The notes below the pieces were generated by a model. The model made no database searches. It was given only the letters and a program-made list of their open reading frames with translations, and was not told where the DNA came from. A DNA stretch of 41,034 nt. Origin: Bacteroidota bacterium (GTDB taxonomy: Bacteria > Bacteroidota > Bacteroidia > Palsa-965). The position numbers were made by a program, and so were the translations under genes. Location of the stretch: NCBI GenBank assembly GCA_003151415.1, contig PLXK01000190.1, forward strand, positions 1-41,034, given 5' to 3'. The first letter of the stretch is position 1. Every line of letters begins with the position of its first letter. Shown here in pieces: positions 25,073-33,715 of this stretch.

Positions 25073-25255
25073 TTAATTCCTGTGATCGGGTTTATCGGGT
25101 TGAAGAGGGAGTTGCTCAAGTTCTGCGATGTGCTTTTTGTTTACTTTAACTGCCCAAATCAGCAGGACAAGAAAGAAAACAAAGAAAATGAGCAGCGAGA
25201 TCATTGGAAAAATTCCAACTCCGGCAATGCCTTTGAGATAGTTAATGAATTTCAT
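25073..25255 (-). CDS. ccoQ: cbb3 oxidase small subunit CcoQ
   Basis: 60 residues: one transmembrane helix (about 15-37) followed by a charged tail, KVNKKHIAELEQLPL. Size, helix position and place between ccoNO and ccoP identify it as CcoQ, which stabilises the oxidase complex. Confidence 0.85.
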   Translation of the reverse strand: MKFINYLKGIAGVGIFPMISLLIFFVFFLVLLIWAVKVNKKHIAELEQLPLQPDKPDHRN

Positions 25256-25332
25256 TTGTCACTGTTTAAAAAAAATGAATATGTGCCGAAGGCTCTGGTG
25301 TTTCAATCTGTTGTCAAAAATTGAGTTAACAA

Positions 25333-27465
25333 TCAGGGCTTGACTCCATCCGTCGATGTCTTTATTTTGATATCCGTACCCAGTCTTTGCAGATAAGCGA
25401 TAAGAGCAACGATTTCTTTTCCGGCCGGAGTTTCGATCTTGTCCTGTTTCAGGTTAGCGGCAATCCCTACACTTTGTTTCACCAAATCCACATTGGCTAT
25501 TTTATCATATCCTTTCGGATAGGGTACGCCAAGGGTAATCATTGCACGGATTTTACCTGCAGTTGAAGCCGTATCCAGATCGTTGTCCAACAACCAGGGG
25601 TAATTGGGCATACTGGAATGTTCCGACATCGAAGTGGGTTCAAGCATGTGGTTGTAATGCCAGGCATTGGGATACTTTCCTCCTATCCGGGCCAAATCAG
25701 GGCCGGTACGCTTGGATCCCCACTGAAAAGGATGATCATACACAAATTCTCCGGCTTTTGAGTATTCGCCATAACGGGCCGTTTCATGTCTCAGGGGTCT
25801 GATCATCTGAGAGTGGCAGTTGTAACACCCTTCGCGGATATAAATGTCTCTGCCCTGAAGCTCCAGCGCGGTGTAAGGCTTTACACTTGCGATAGTCGGC
25901 ACATTCGACTGTATCAGGAATGTGGGCACCATTTCGATGACACCGCCGATGATAACAACGACAAGACTGAGGAGCAGCAATTGAACCGGGCGGCGCTCAA
26001 CCCAACGATGCCAGTGGTCTCCGGCGTGCGCTTTGTAATTCTTTGTCAACGGTGCTGCTTCCGCCTCTTCGTTAGCCAGGAAAGAACCGGCTTTCACTGT
26101 TTTATAAAGATTAAAGGCCATCATGATTGCGCCAACCAGATAAAACAAGCCGCCCACAGAACGCATCATCTGAAGCGGACGGATATGCTCAACCGTATTC
26201 AAAAACTGGTATTGCAACTGCCCCTCTTCCGTAAATTTACTCCACATCTGACTTTGAGTAAATCCCGCCCAGTACATGGGTACCGCGTAAAAAACAATCC
26301 CAAGGGTACCGATCCAAAAATGCCAATTGGCCATTTTCTTTGAATAGATTTCTGTTCTGAACATTTTGGGTATCAGCCAGTAGAGTATGCCAAATGTCAG
26401 AAAGCCGTTCCAGCCGAGGGCGCCGATGTGCACATGGGCAATTGTCCAGTCGGTAAAATGACTGATCGCATTCACACTTTTCAACGAAAGCATTGGACCT
26501 TCAAAGGTGGCCATGCCGTAGCAGGTAACGGCAACGACCATAAATTTCAGCACCACATCTTCACGCACCTTATCCCAGGCACCCCGAAGCGTGAGGAGTC
26601 CATTGATCATGCCTCCCCAGGAAGGAGCGATAAGCATGATTGAAAATGCCACTCCGAGAGATTGCGCCCAATCCGGAAGAGCGGTGTACAGCAGGTGATG
26701 CGGGCCGGCCCAGATGTACAGAAAAATAAGTGCCCAGAAATGGATGATGGATAAACGATACGAATAAACAGGCCGGTTCGCCACTTTCGGGATGAAATAA
26801 TACATCAGACCCAGATAAGGAGTTGTTAAAAAGAAAGCAACCGCATTGTGCCCGTACCACCATTGTACCAAGGCATCCTGAACACCGGCGTACCAGCTGT
26901 AACTTTTCATGAAAGAAACCGGTATTTCAAACGAATTGACAATATGCAACATGGCCACGGTAATGAATGTGGCTATGTAAAACCAAATGGCCACATACAA
27001 ATGACGTTCTCTCCGGCGGATGATCGTTCCAAACATGTTCCAACCGAAGACAACCCAAATCAACGCGATAGCTATGTCTATCGGCCATTCCAGCTCCGCA
27101 TATTCCTTTCCTGTTGTGAATCCAAGAGGCAGGGTCAGAACAGCAGAAACAATGATTAGCTGCCACCCCCAGAAATGAATCCAGCTCAGCCTGTCGCTAA
27201 ACATCCTCGCTTTGCAAAGCCGCTGAAGGGAATAATACACACCCATGAATATCCCGTTGCCCACAAAAGCAAAAACAACCGCATTCGTGTGCAATGGCCG
27301 GATCCGCCCGAATGTGGTGATCGGAACCCCCATATTCAAAGCCGGAAAAACAAGTTCCAGAGCAGCCCAAAGGCCAACGAGCATACCAATCAGTCCCCAA
27401 ATGACCGTCGCAAATGCAAAATACTTGACGATTTTGTTATCGTATGAAAATTTTTCCACTTCCAT
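25333..27465 (-). CDS. ccoNO: Fused cbb3 oxidase subunits I and II (CcoN-CcoO)
   Basis: 710 residues. The CcoN part (~1-465) has 12 or more helices: H59 (low-spin heme ligand), H206 in WWYGHNAVAFF, H256/H257 in AGPHHLLY (copper B site) and H344/H346 in DWTIAHVHIGALGWNG (heme ligands). A linker ~465-490 leads to CcoO: a membrane helix 495-515 and the c-heme motif C547-Y-N-C550-H551, followed by a Met-rich heme-binding domain (MSEHSSMPNYPW). The fusion of N and O in one chain is common in Bacteroidota. It is the catalytic core of a high-affinity oxygen reductase. Confidence 0.97.
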   Translation of the reverse strand: MEVEKFSYDNKIVKYFAFATVIWGLIGMLVGLWAALELVFPALNMGVPITTFGRIRPLHTNAVVFAFVGNGIFMGVYYSLQRLCKARMFSDRLSWIHFWGWQLIIVSAVLTLPLGFTTGKEYAELEWPIDIAIALIWVVFGWNMFGTIIRRRERHLYVAIWFYIATFITVAMLHIVNSFEIPVSFMKSYSWYAGVQDALVQWWYGHNAVAFFLTTPYLGLMYYFIPKVANRPVYSYRLSIIHFWALIFLYIWAGPHHLLYTALPDWAQSLGVAFSIMLIAPSWGGMINGLLTLRGAWDKVREDVVLKFMVVAVTCYGMATFEGPMLSLKSVNAISHFTDWTIAHVHIGALGWNGFLTFGILYWLIPKMFRTEIYSKKMANWHFWIGTLGIVFYAVPMYWAGFTQSQMWSKFTEEGQLQYQFLNTVEHIRPLQMMRSVGGLFYLVGAIMMAFNLYKTVKAGSFLANEEAEAAPLTKNYKAHAGDHWHRWVERRPVQLLLLSLVVVIIGGVIEMVPTFLIQSNVPTIASVKPYTALELQGRDIYIREGCYNCHSQMIRPLRHETARYGEYSKAGEFVYDHPFQWGSKRTGPDLARIGGKYPNAWHYNHMLEPTSMSEHSSMPNYPWLLDNDLDTASTAGKIRAMITLGVPYPKGYDKIANVDLVKQSVGIAANLKQDKIETPAGKEIVALIAYLQRLGTDIKIKTSTDGVKP

Positions 27466-27474
27466 AAATGTTCT

Positions 27475-27690
27475 TTAATTTGACTTGGTTGAATGAATCT
27501 GAGCATCTGGTTTAGCCATTCCGGCAGCTTCCTTTTTTGACGACGAAGCAAGGGTTTCATCAAACAGCATTCGCACAGACGGCGTGTAATCGTCATCGTA
27601 CTGGCCTGTCTTTACAGACCAGATGAACGCTATCAGAAAAGCTCCGGCAACAAGTAAACTTGCTCCCAAAAGAATAAATAGTGCACTCAT
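27475..27690 (-). CDS. ccoS: cbb3 oxidase maturation protein CcoS
   Basis: 71 residues: one N-terminal helix, then FIWSVKTGQYDDDYTPSVRMLFDE, the CcoS signature (W-x5-GQ[YF]DD). CcoS is needed for heme and copper insertion. Here it heads the operon ccoS-ccoNO-ccoQ-ccoP-ccoG-fixH-safE; gaps are short throughout. Its promoter carries the shared operator. Confidence 0.93.
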   Translation of the reverse strand: MSALFILLGASLLVAGAFLIAFIWSVKTGQYDDDYTPSVRMLFDETLASSSKKEAAGMAKPDAQIHSTKSN

Positions 27691-27712
27691 AGAAGCTTTG
27701 ATTAGAATGGCA

Positions 27713-27777
27713 TAAAAGTAGATCAGCGCATGTCGTGTCCGAATGACATTTGCTTGCCATTTGCATGACTTTTGTCA
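27713..27777 (-). promoter_or_regulatory. Class-I-like operator and promoter of the cbb3 oxidase operon
   Basis: TGACTTTTGTCA (27766-27777), identical to the box at 19605, is followed on the minus strand after 45 bases by TACTTTTA (27713-27720), one base off TAnnTTTG. A half-site TGAC (27744-27747), inside AATGACATT (27742-27750), starts 22 bp closer to the promoter. The layout matches the RIC-like/Usp promoter base for base in spacing. Confidence 0.82.
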
Positions 27778-27867
27778 GGTGTGAAATGTCTGACCGGAGT
27801 TTTTTATCGTTGAAAAAAAAATCCAATGCGCTGAAAATATATTTGGATACAGGCTCAAGAGGATATT

Positions 27868-30279
27868 TCACCTCAGTTTAAAACCGATATGGTAGGCAGC
27901 GATTTTGCAGGCCAGGGCCGTGAATACCAAAATCGAAACCGAGCTCAAAGGCATGAGGACAGCTGCAGTAACCGGTGACAGATTCCCCTGCATGGCGAAA
28001 CCCAAACCGACAACATTATAGAGCAATGAAATGGCAAAGCTTGCCAGGATGATCTTTTTTGCTGTTTTTGCAAAAGAAAGAAAGTGCGGTAATTTCTCAA
28101 AATCACCGGCTGACAGAATCGCGTCACAGGCGGGAGAAAAATTATTGACGTCTTCTGACAAGGCAATTCCGACATCACTTTGCATCAATGCTCCCGAGTC
28201 ATTGAGTCCGTCGCCAATCATGACAACACGGTGACCTTTTTTCTGCAAATTCAGGATATAGTTTAACTTATCCTCAGGACTTTGATCAAAACACAAATGT
28301 CCGGTTATTCCGAAGACCTTTGCAAGATCGTTTTTTTCAGCATCGTTGTCTCCTGAAAGAAGGGCCAGCTTGTATTTTTTCCCGAGTTCAGAAATCACCG
28401 CCCCCATTCCCTTCCGGTAATTGTTCTTCAGACTGAAACGGCCGTATATCTGATTCGCGATCTTTACATAAACAGTGCTAAAGCCCGCATTTTCTCCCGG
28501 ACTGATTCCCAGAAACTGAGCAGATCCCATTTGCACATGCACATTTTGAATATCTCCTTCAGCCCCTCTGCCTTCATACTCCCGGTAATTATCCACTTTT
28601 AATGCAGGGGCCGATGGCAACTCCTGGGCAATGGCTCTGCTCAAAGCATGATTGCTCTGGCGTGCGAGTGACCGGATTTGTTGTTTGCCCAGAAAATCCA
28701 ACTCCTGGCCGGTGTAAATTATTTTGGCAGATTTCGCCTGTGAGATCGTTCCTGTTTTATCAAATATGATCATGTCGGAGGCTGCCAGGGCCTCGATTGC
28801 AGAAGCATTTTTCAAATACAACCCGTTCCTTCCAAGAACACGCATAATGTGCCCGTTTGTAAAGGTTGCTGAAAGAAGTATGGCGCATGGGCAAGCCACG
28901 ATCAGGATAGAAGTTACAGCCGGCAATAGCTTTGATGAATCCTGATAGAACCAATAGCATCCGGTAATGAGAGCAAGGCTGAGAAGACCCCATGTGAAAT
29001 ATTTGCTCAGATTATCGATAAAGACTGCCCGCTTCTCTTTTTTCTCTTTAAAAACACTGTTATTCCACAACCGGGTCAGGTAACTTTGAGACACGTCCTT
29101 GACAACTTCCAATTCTATTTCGCCTCCCCTTTGCTTGCCTCCGGCATACAAGATTTCACCGGTTGCTTTTTCCACCGGGTTTGATTCTCCTGTGACAAAG
29201 CTGTAATCGATCAGCGCCTTCCCGTAAAAAAGCATTCCATCGACAGGGATCAATTCATTGCTGCGAATCAGAATCCTGTCTCCGGCTTTGATCTGTGAAA
29301 CAGGAACATAAACTTCTTCTCCATTTCTTTTACAGCAAACAGAAACAGGAAAATAGGATTTAAAATCCCGGTCGAAGGAAAGAGACTGGTGGGTATAATC
29401 CTGAAAGGCCCGGCCGGCCAACATAAAAAAAACGATGCCCGACATCGAATCAAGATAACCAGCCCCGGTATGCGTCACGATTTCATATATGCTCCGAAAA
29501 AAAGTAATGCCAATTGCCAGGACAATCGGAGCATCGATATTAAGAAGGCGTTGTTTCAATCCATGCCATGCCGACAAATAAAATTCGGATGCACTGTAAA
29601 AAAAGACAGGAAGGGAAAGAGCGAGAATTAACCATGAAAAGAGGCTGTGCAGATTCGGGTCTGAAACACCGTTGCCTGACAAATATTCGGGAAGGCTGAG
29701 CATCATAATATTGCCAAAGCAGAAGCCCGCCACGCCGAGTCGTATCAGGCGCCTTCGGTCAATGATTTTTATGCTTCTTTCGTCCAGATCCTTCAGGCTG
29801 ATGTGAGGTTCATAACCGATATGCGTCAGCAATTCAGCCAATTTCCTTAATGAGATAAGATCCTCCGAATAAAGAACATCGACCGTTCTCTGGGGAAAAT
29901 CAACCCGCGAAGAAACAATACCGGGACTTAATGAACGCAGATTCTCCAACAGCCAGATGCAGGAGCTGCAATGCATCTGGGGAAGATAAAAAGTAAGTCT
30001 GACCTGTTTTCCATCTGTAAAGGAGATGAGCTTTTGCTTTACATGCTCATCGTCCAGAAAAGCAAATTTGTCTGCCCTGATTTCAGGTCTCTGGTTCAGC
30101 CCCGGCGTTTGATTGAGGACGTAATAATCGCACAGCCCGTTTTTATTGATCAGATTATAAACCATTTGGCAACCCTGGCAGCAGAAAACATGCGTGCCCT
30201 CCCGAACCGGATTTTCGAAATCCGTTTCACCACAATGACAACAAATAAGATCTGTTTCAGTTTTTGCTTCCAGAATCAT
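27868..30279 (-). CDS. ccoI: Copper-translocating P1B-type ATPase for oxidase assembly (CcoI/FixI)
   Basis: 803 residues. An N-terminal cysteine-rich Zn-ribbon-like segment (CCHCG at 13-17, CCQGC at 33-37) is followed by an HMA domain with MHCSSC (C104, C107). Then come eight membrane helices, phosphatase motif TGES (363-366), the CPC metal-transport motif (463-465), phosphorylation D507 in DKTGTIS and GDGLND. The cysteine-rich N-terminus and sequence context identify the FixI/CcoI type that delivers copper for cbb3 oxidase. Unusually it is not with ccoNOP but overlaps mlaD by 23 bases, so it is the last gene of a lipid-transport operon. Confidence 0.95.
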   Translation of the reverse strand: MILEAKTETDLICCHCGETDFENPVREGTHVFCCQGCQMVYNLINKNGLCDYYVLNQTPGLNQRPEIRADKFAFLDDEHVKQKLISFTDGKQVRLTFYLPQMHCSSCIWLLENLRSLSPGIVSSRVDFPQRTVDVLYSEDLISLRKLAELLTHIGYEPHISLKDLDERSIKIIDRRRLIRLGVAGFCFGNIMMLSLPEYLSGNGVSDPNLHSLFSWLILALSLPVFFYSASEFYLSAWHGLKQRLLNIDAPIVLAIGITFFRSIYEIVTHTGAGYLDSMSGIVFFMLAGRAFQDYTHQSLSFDRDFKSYFPVSVCCKRNGEEVYVPVSQIKAGDRILIRSNELIPVDGMLFYGKALIDYSFVTGESNPVEKATGEILYAGGKQRGGEIELEVVKDVSQSYLTRLWNNSVFKEKKEKRAVFIDNLSKYFTWGLLSLALITGCYWFYQDSSKLLPAVTSILIVACPCAILLSATFTNGHIMRVLGRNGLYLKNASAIEALAASDMIIFDKTGTISQAKSAKIIYTGQELDFLGKQQIRSLARQSNHALSRAIAQELPSAPALKVDNYREYEGRGAEGDIQNVHVQMGSAQFLGISPGENAGFSTVYVKIANQIYGRFSLKNNYRKGMGAVISELGKKYKLALLSGDNDAEKNDLAKVFGITGHLCFDQSPEDKLNYILNLQKKGHRVVMIGDGLNDSGALMQSDVGIALSEDVNNFSPACDAILSAGDFEKLPHFLSFAKTAKKIILASFAISLLYNVVGLGFAMQGNLSPVTAAVLMPLSSVSILVFTALACKIAAYHIGFKLR

Positions 30280-31252
30280 CCGTCTTGTTCTTTTTATTCT
30301 TCTGGTCCTTCTTCTTAAAGTATTTTCTCAGAAAATAATTGTGCTTCAATGCTTCCATGCTGGAATCGAAATTCGCGGCCCCCCTTTTAAAATCGATCAC
30401 CGATTCATCAATGTGACGAACAAGCAGGGTATCCTCCAGCATGGCACCGATACTTCCTTCTCCGTGCGCGAGTTTATCCGACATGGCACCCAAGTCCTCG
30501 GCTATTTTTTCCGCTTTCCGGCTGCTCAGGCGGATATCCATTGCAGCTTTGTTCAAATTGAGATACAAAGAAGAATCCCTGATCAGGGAACCCAGAGTAC
30601 CTTTTCCCTTGTTTACATTCACAATCATTTCGGAAAGGCCATTCGAAATTTTTCTGGCGTTGCCTCCCGATGATCTGATATCCAACACGGTTTGTTTCAC
30701 ATTCTCAGCAACGGCTGTATCCATCAGCAGGCTCCACAATGTATTCTTGGCACTGAACCGGCTGGTGATCACCTTGACATCATCAGTTATCAATTCGAGG
30801 TTGTCATTTGTTTTGTTCAATGTCCGGAGGGCATTGTCCAGTTCAATATTGGGCAGCACCAGCAAAAATTGCCCTTCTTTCAGGGGCAATCCGGACTTCT
30901 TTCCCGGGGCTATATTTACAATTTTATTTCCCATCAGGCCATCGGTGCCAATGGAAGCAATTGATGTAGATGTTATGTGGCCAAAAGATGATTTTTCGAT
31001 ATTCAGCTCAGCTTGAATTGCAGTATCCGAAATGATTGTCACCTTTGAAACAGTGCCTATTTCAATACCTCCGAACCGGACATTGTTTCCTGACATGAGC
31101 CCGTTGACATTCTTAAAAACGGCATTGATTGTCACCGTTGAGTTAAACATACTCCTTTTGCCCCCAATTTTATAAAGAGCAATGGCAAACAGAAGCGTAG
31201 TGACCACTACAAAAATCCCTAATTTCAGCCGGTTGTTGGTTTTCGTTTCCAT
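30257..31252 (-). CDS. mlaD: MCE-family phospholipid-transport substrate-binding protein (MlaD)
   Basis: 331 residues. N-terminal membrane anchor (about 11-27), MCE/MlaD domain ~35-115 with NVNGLMSGNNVRFGGIEIGTV, then a long helical tail with repeated GTLGSLIRDSSLY / GSIGAMLEDTLLV units. MlaD forms the periplasmic hexamer of a phospholipid transporter with MlaE and MlaF, which are encoded immediately upstream. The C-terminal end is Lys-rich (KKDQKNKKNK). Confidence 0.92.
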   Translation of the reverse strand: METKTNNRLKLGIFVVVTTLLFAIALYKIGGKRSMFNSTVTINAVFKNVNGLMSGNNVRFGGIEIGTVSKVTIISDTAIQAELNIEKSSFGHITSTSIASIGTDGLMGNKIVNIAPGKKSGLPLKEGQFLLVLPNIELDNALRTLNKTNDNLELITDDVKVITSRFSAKNTLWSLLMDTAVAENVKQTVLDIRSSGGNARKISNGLSEMIVNVNKGKGTLGSLIRDSSLYLNLNKAAMDIRLSSRKAEKIAEDLGAMSDKLAHGEGSIGAMLEDTLLVRHIDESVIDFKRGAANFDSSMEALKHNYFLRKYFKKKDQKNKKNKTDDSGSKN

Positions 31253-31253
31253 G

Positions 31254-32006
31254 CTAGTCGAAGAATTGCTTAATGTTTTTATCCTGACTCTTTTTTAAAT
31301 CATCATACGTACCTTCGGCATAATTTTTTCCTTCTATGAGGACCACCACCCGATTGGCCGTCATCCGAACACAGTTCATATCATGCGAAATAATGATTGA
31401 CGATGTGCGGAACTTTTCCTGGACCTCAAGCATGAGGTGATTAATCTCCCTTCCGGTTACAGGATCCAGACCTGTGGTCGGTTCATCATAGAGCATCACT
31501 TCGGGGTTCAGGATCAGAGTCCGGGCGATTCCGATGCGTTTCCTCATTCCACCGGAAAGCTCTGCGGGTGACATTTTCTGAGTTCCTTTCAGGCCGACAC
31601 TTAAAAGAGCATCATCGACCATTTTCGCGATATCATATTTTACATTTCTTTTCAGATGTCTTCGCAGAGGAAATTCCAGGTTCTCCTGAACCGTCATGGA
31701 ATCGTACAAGGCACTGCTTTGGAACAAAAAACCAATTTTAGCACGCATGTTGTCCAGCTCCTCCTGTTTCAAATCAAGCATATTTGTTCCTAAAACATGG
31801 ATCGTTCCAGCATGCGGATCAAGCAACCTGACAATGCATTTGATGAGAACGGATTTGCCCGTTCCAGACCTCCCCAGAACAACCACATTCTCGCCCTTGT
31901 TGACCACAAGGTTAAAGCCGGCCAGGACATGATTCTCACCAAAGGATTTTTCCAGATTCCTTATTTCGATGACAGTCTCATTTCTATTTTCGGCCATGGG
32001 GTTCAT
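31254..32006 (-). CDS. mlaF: Phospholipid ABC transporter ATP-binding protein (MlaF)
   Basis: 250 residues. Walker A GRSGTGKS (45-52), signature LSGGMRKRIGIARTL, Walker B VMLYDEPTTGLDP and an H-loop in IIISHDMNCV. The LSGGMRKR form of the signature is typical of the Mla ATPase. Its start overlaps the mlaE stop by four bases and it ends one base before mlaD. Confidence 0.95.
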   Translation of the reverse strand: MNPMAENRNETVIEIRNLEKSFGENHVLAGFNLVVNKGENVVVLGRSGTGKSVLIKCIVRLLDPHAGTIHVLGTNMLDLKQEELDNMRAKIGFLFQSSALYDSMTVQENLEFPLRRHLKRNVKYDIAKMVDDALLSVGLKGTQKMSPAELSGGMRKRIGIARTLILNPEVMLYDEPTTGLDPVTGREINHLMLEVQEKFRTSSIIISHDMNCVRMTANRVVVLIEGKNYAEGTYDDLKKSQDKNIKQFFD

Positions 32007-32785
32007 AAAAGATGCAGAATATCTGAAATTTGCGCAGCAAGAAGATCCACAATAAAAACAATGAAGGATGAAATGACAACAGCAGCATTGGCGGATCGTC
32101 CTACCCCTTCGGTTCCATTGCTTGTGGTGTATCCTTTAAAAGAACCGACCAGCCCGATCACAAAACCAAAAAAAATCGATTTAATAATTGAAGGCAGCAC
32201 GTCACCAAAAGTCAGCTTATTGAAAACCTGAGTGGTATAAAGATCGAACGTTGTTACTCCGCGGATATTTACGCCTAGAAACCCACCATACAGAGCTATC
32301 ATATCACCGAAAATAACAAGCAGGGGCAGCATGATCGTTGTGGAAAGCACCCGTGTCGCCACCAGGTATTTGAAAGGATTGGTGCCGGAAACTTCCATCG
32401 CATCGATCTGTTCTGTAACCTTCATGGAACCAATTTCAGCCCCTATGCTCGATCCTATTTTACCGGCACAAATCAGAGCGGTAATGACCGGTGTAATTTC
32501 CCGCACAAGAGAAACAGAAACAATGGAAGGCAACCAGGATTCTGCGCCGAAAACTTCCAAAGCCGGGTGAGACTGGATTGTAATAACCAGTCCCATAATG
32601 AATGCCGTAAAAGAAACCAGGGGAATCGAACGATAGCCTATTTCATAGGATTGCCGCAACAGCTCCTGAAACTCATAAGGCGGCCTGAACCCTTCGCGAA
32701 AAAAACGAATCGCAAACTGAGAAAGCTCCCCCGCTTCTATAAAAAAAGTCTTTATCGGCTTGCTGATGCCTTCTCCAAGTGTCAT
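32003..32785 (-). CDS. mlaE: Phospholipid ABC transporter permease (MlaE)
   Basis: 260 residues with about five to six membrane helices and the diagnostic cytoplasmic segment GKIGSSIGAEIGSMKVTEQIDAMEV. It is the inner-membrane permease of the MlaEFD complex, which moves phospholipids between the membranes to keep the outer membrane asymmetric. It overlaps mlaF by four bases. Confidence 0.95.
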   Translation of the reverse strand: MTLGEGISKPIKTFFIEAGELSQFAIRFFREGFRPPYEFQELLRQSYEIGYRSIPLVSFTAFIMGLVITIQSHPALEVFGAESWLPSIVSVSLVREITPVITALICAGKIGSSIGAEIGSMKVTEQIDAMEVSGTNPFKYLVATRVLSTTIMLPLLVIFGDMIALYGGFLGVNIRGVTTFDLYTTQVFNKLTFGDVLPSIIKSIFFGFVIGLVGSFKGYTTSNGTEGVGRSANAAVVISSFIVFIVDLLAAQISDILHLL

Positions 32786-32824
32786 TAATCTGAAATATTG
32801 AATTACATGTTCAAATCAGGGACA

Positions 32825-33175
32825 TTACAAGTCCAATGCCGCATTTTTCAAAAGATCGATCTGCATGTGTGCCGTATTGGGGTTTGCCGTACTGCCATTG
32901 AGACAAACCAGATAAAACCCAAGGACTGACAACTTCCAGTCATAAGTGACCCCTTCATAGGAGCATTTATAGATCTGTTTGAAATTCTTCCGAACCGACA
33001 GGCCCGCATGCAGGCAAATTTCCATGGCCCGTTTTACTGCTTCATGAAGCTCTTCAGCATTTTCGAACTGCATTTTATTTGCTGCATCCGATGCGTAATA
33101 AACAAGATTCAGCTCCCTTGTCATCTCGCTGAGCAGGTCTTCGCTTTGCTCCTGATAGATTTGCACACTTAGCAT
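32825..33175 (-). CDS. Conserved-looking protein of unknown function in the mla-ccoI operon
   Basis: 116 residues, no family recognised. Soluble, no signal peptide; N-terminal acidic helix, then a central region with FKQIYKCSYEGVTYDWKLS and two cysteines (C94 as well as that in KCSYEG). It lies 39 bases upstream of mlaE and 45 bases after the TerB-like gene on the same strand, so it is probably second in an operon of six. Confidence 0.65.
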   Translation of the reverse strand: MLSVQIYQEQSEDLLSEMTRELNLVYYASDAANKMQFENAEELHEAVKRAMEICLHAGLSVRKNFKQIYKCSYEGVTYDWKLSVLGFYLVCLNGSTANPNTAHMQIDLLKNAALDL

Positions 33176-33220
33176 ACCGTTTGTTTTTTAATTTGTTTCA
33201 TGAATCCGGTAAATCCGGTT

Positions 33221-33625
33221 TCATTCAGTAAGATGACTGAATACAGGGTCGCCCTGAATATCTTTCAATTGACTGATGATCTCAGAAATCAACATCCGCT
33301 CTTCCTCCGTCACAGGTGGAAAAGCCTCTGCCACTTTGCCAATGACCGAAATGAAATGGCTCTTCAGTTTTTCACTCAGATACTGGCTGTTCAGTTTCAT
33401 TTCATGCAAAGCCCAATCGAATGCCGTTTTTGAATCCATTCCTTCCTTTTGGAGGATATGAAAAACAATCTCCGTTGGATCGATCAATGATTCATGCCCC
33501 CTGAATTCAGAAAGCAGAATCCGGTGAAGCTGATCTTTTTCTTCTTTCTGAATTTTACCATTCACCTTGGCTATAGCATAACACAATTCACCGAGTGCAT
33601 AGTAGAGTTGTTCTATTTGGTCCAT
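33221..33625 (-). CDS. TerB-like (TerB family) small helical protein
   Basis: 134 residues, all-helical. The opening LYYALGELCYAIAKVNGKIQKEEKDQLHRIL resembles the first helices of TerB-like domains (tellurite-resistance family), including the conserved acidic/polar turn after AKVNG. TerB-like domains bind metal or act as membrane-associated stress adaptors; the specific role is unknown. It is the first gene after the operator-bearing promoter and heads the operon that contains mlaEFD and ccoI. Confidence 0.65.
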   Translation of the reverse strand: MDQIEQLYYALGELCYAIAKVNGKIQKEEKDQLHRILLSEFRGHESLIDPTEIVFHILQKEGMDSKTAFDWALHEMKLNSQYLSEKLKSHFISVIGKVAEAFPPVTEEERMLISEIISQLKDIQGDPVFSHLTE

Positions 33626-33651
33626 CTGTCAGTTTCCTTAGTTTGTTATAG

Positions 33652-33715
33652 CAAAGGTATTTGGCTGTGACCCCGAGAAAATGACATTTAACGGTGCGAC
33701 ACATGACCCTTATCA
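33652..33715 (-). promoter_or_regulatory. Class-I-like operator and promoter of the TerB-mla-ccoI operon
   Basis: TGACCCTTATCA (33704-33715) is followed on the minus strand after 44 bases by TACCTTTG (33652-33659), a perfect TAnnTTTG. A half-site TGAC (33682-33685), inside AATGACATT (33680-33688), starts exactly 22 bp nearer the promoter. The rest of the 33626-33860 gap holds no gene. Confidence 0.8.
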
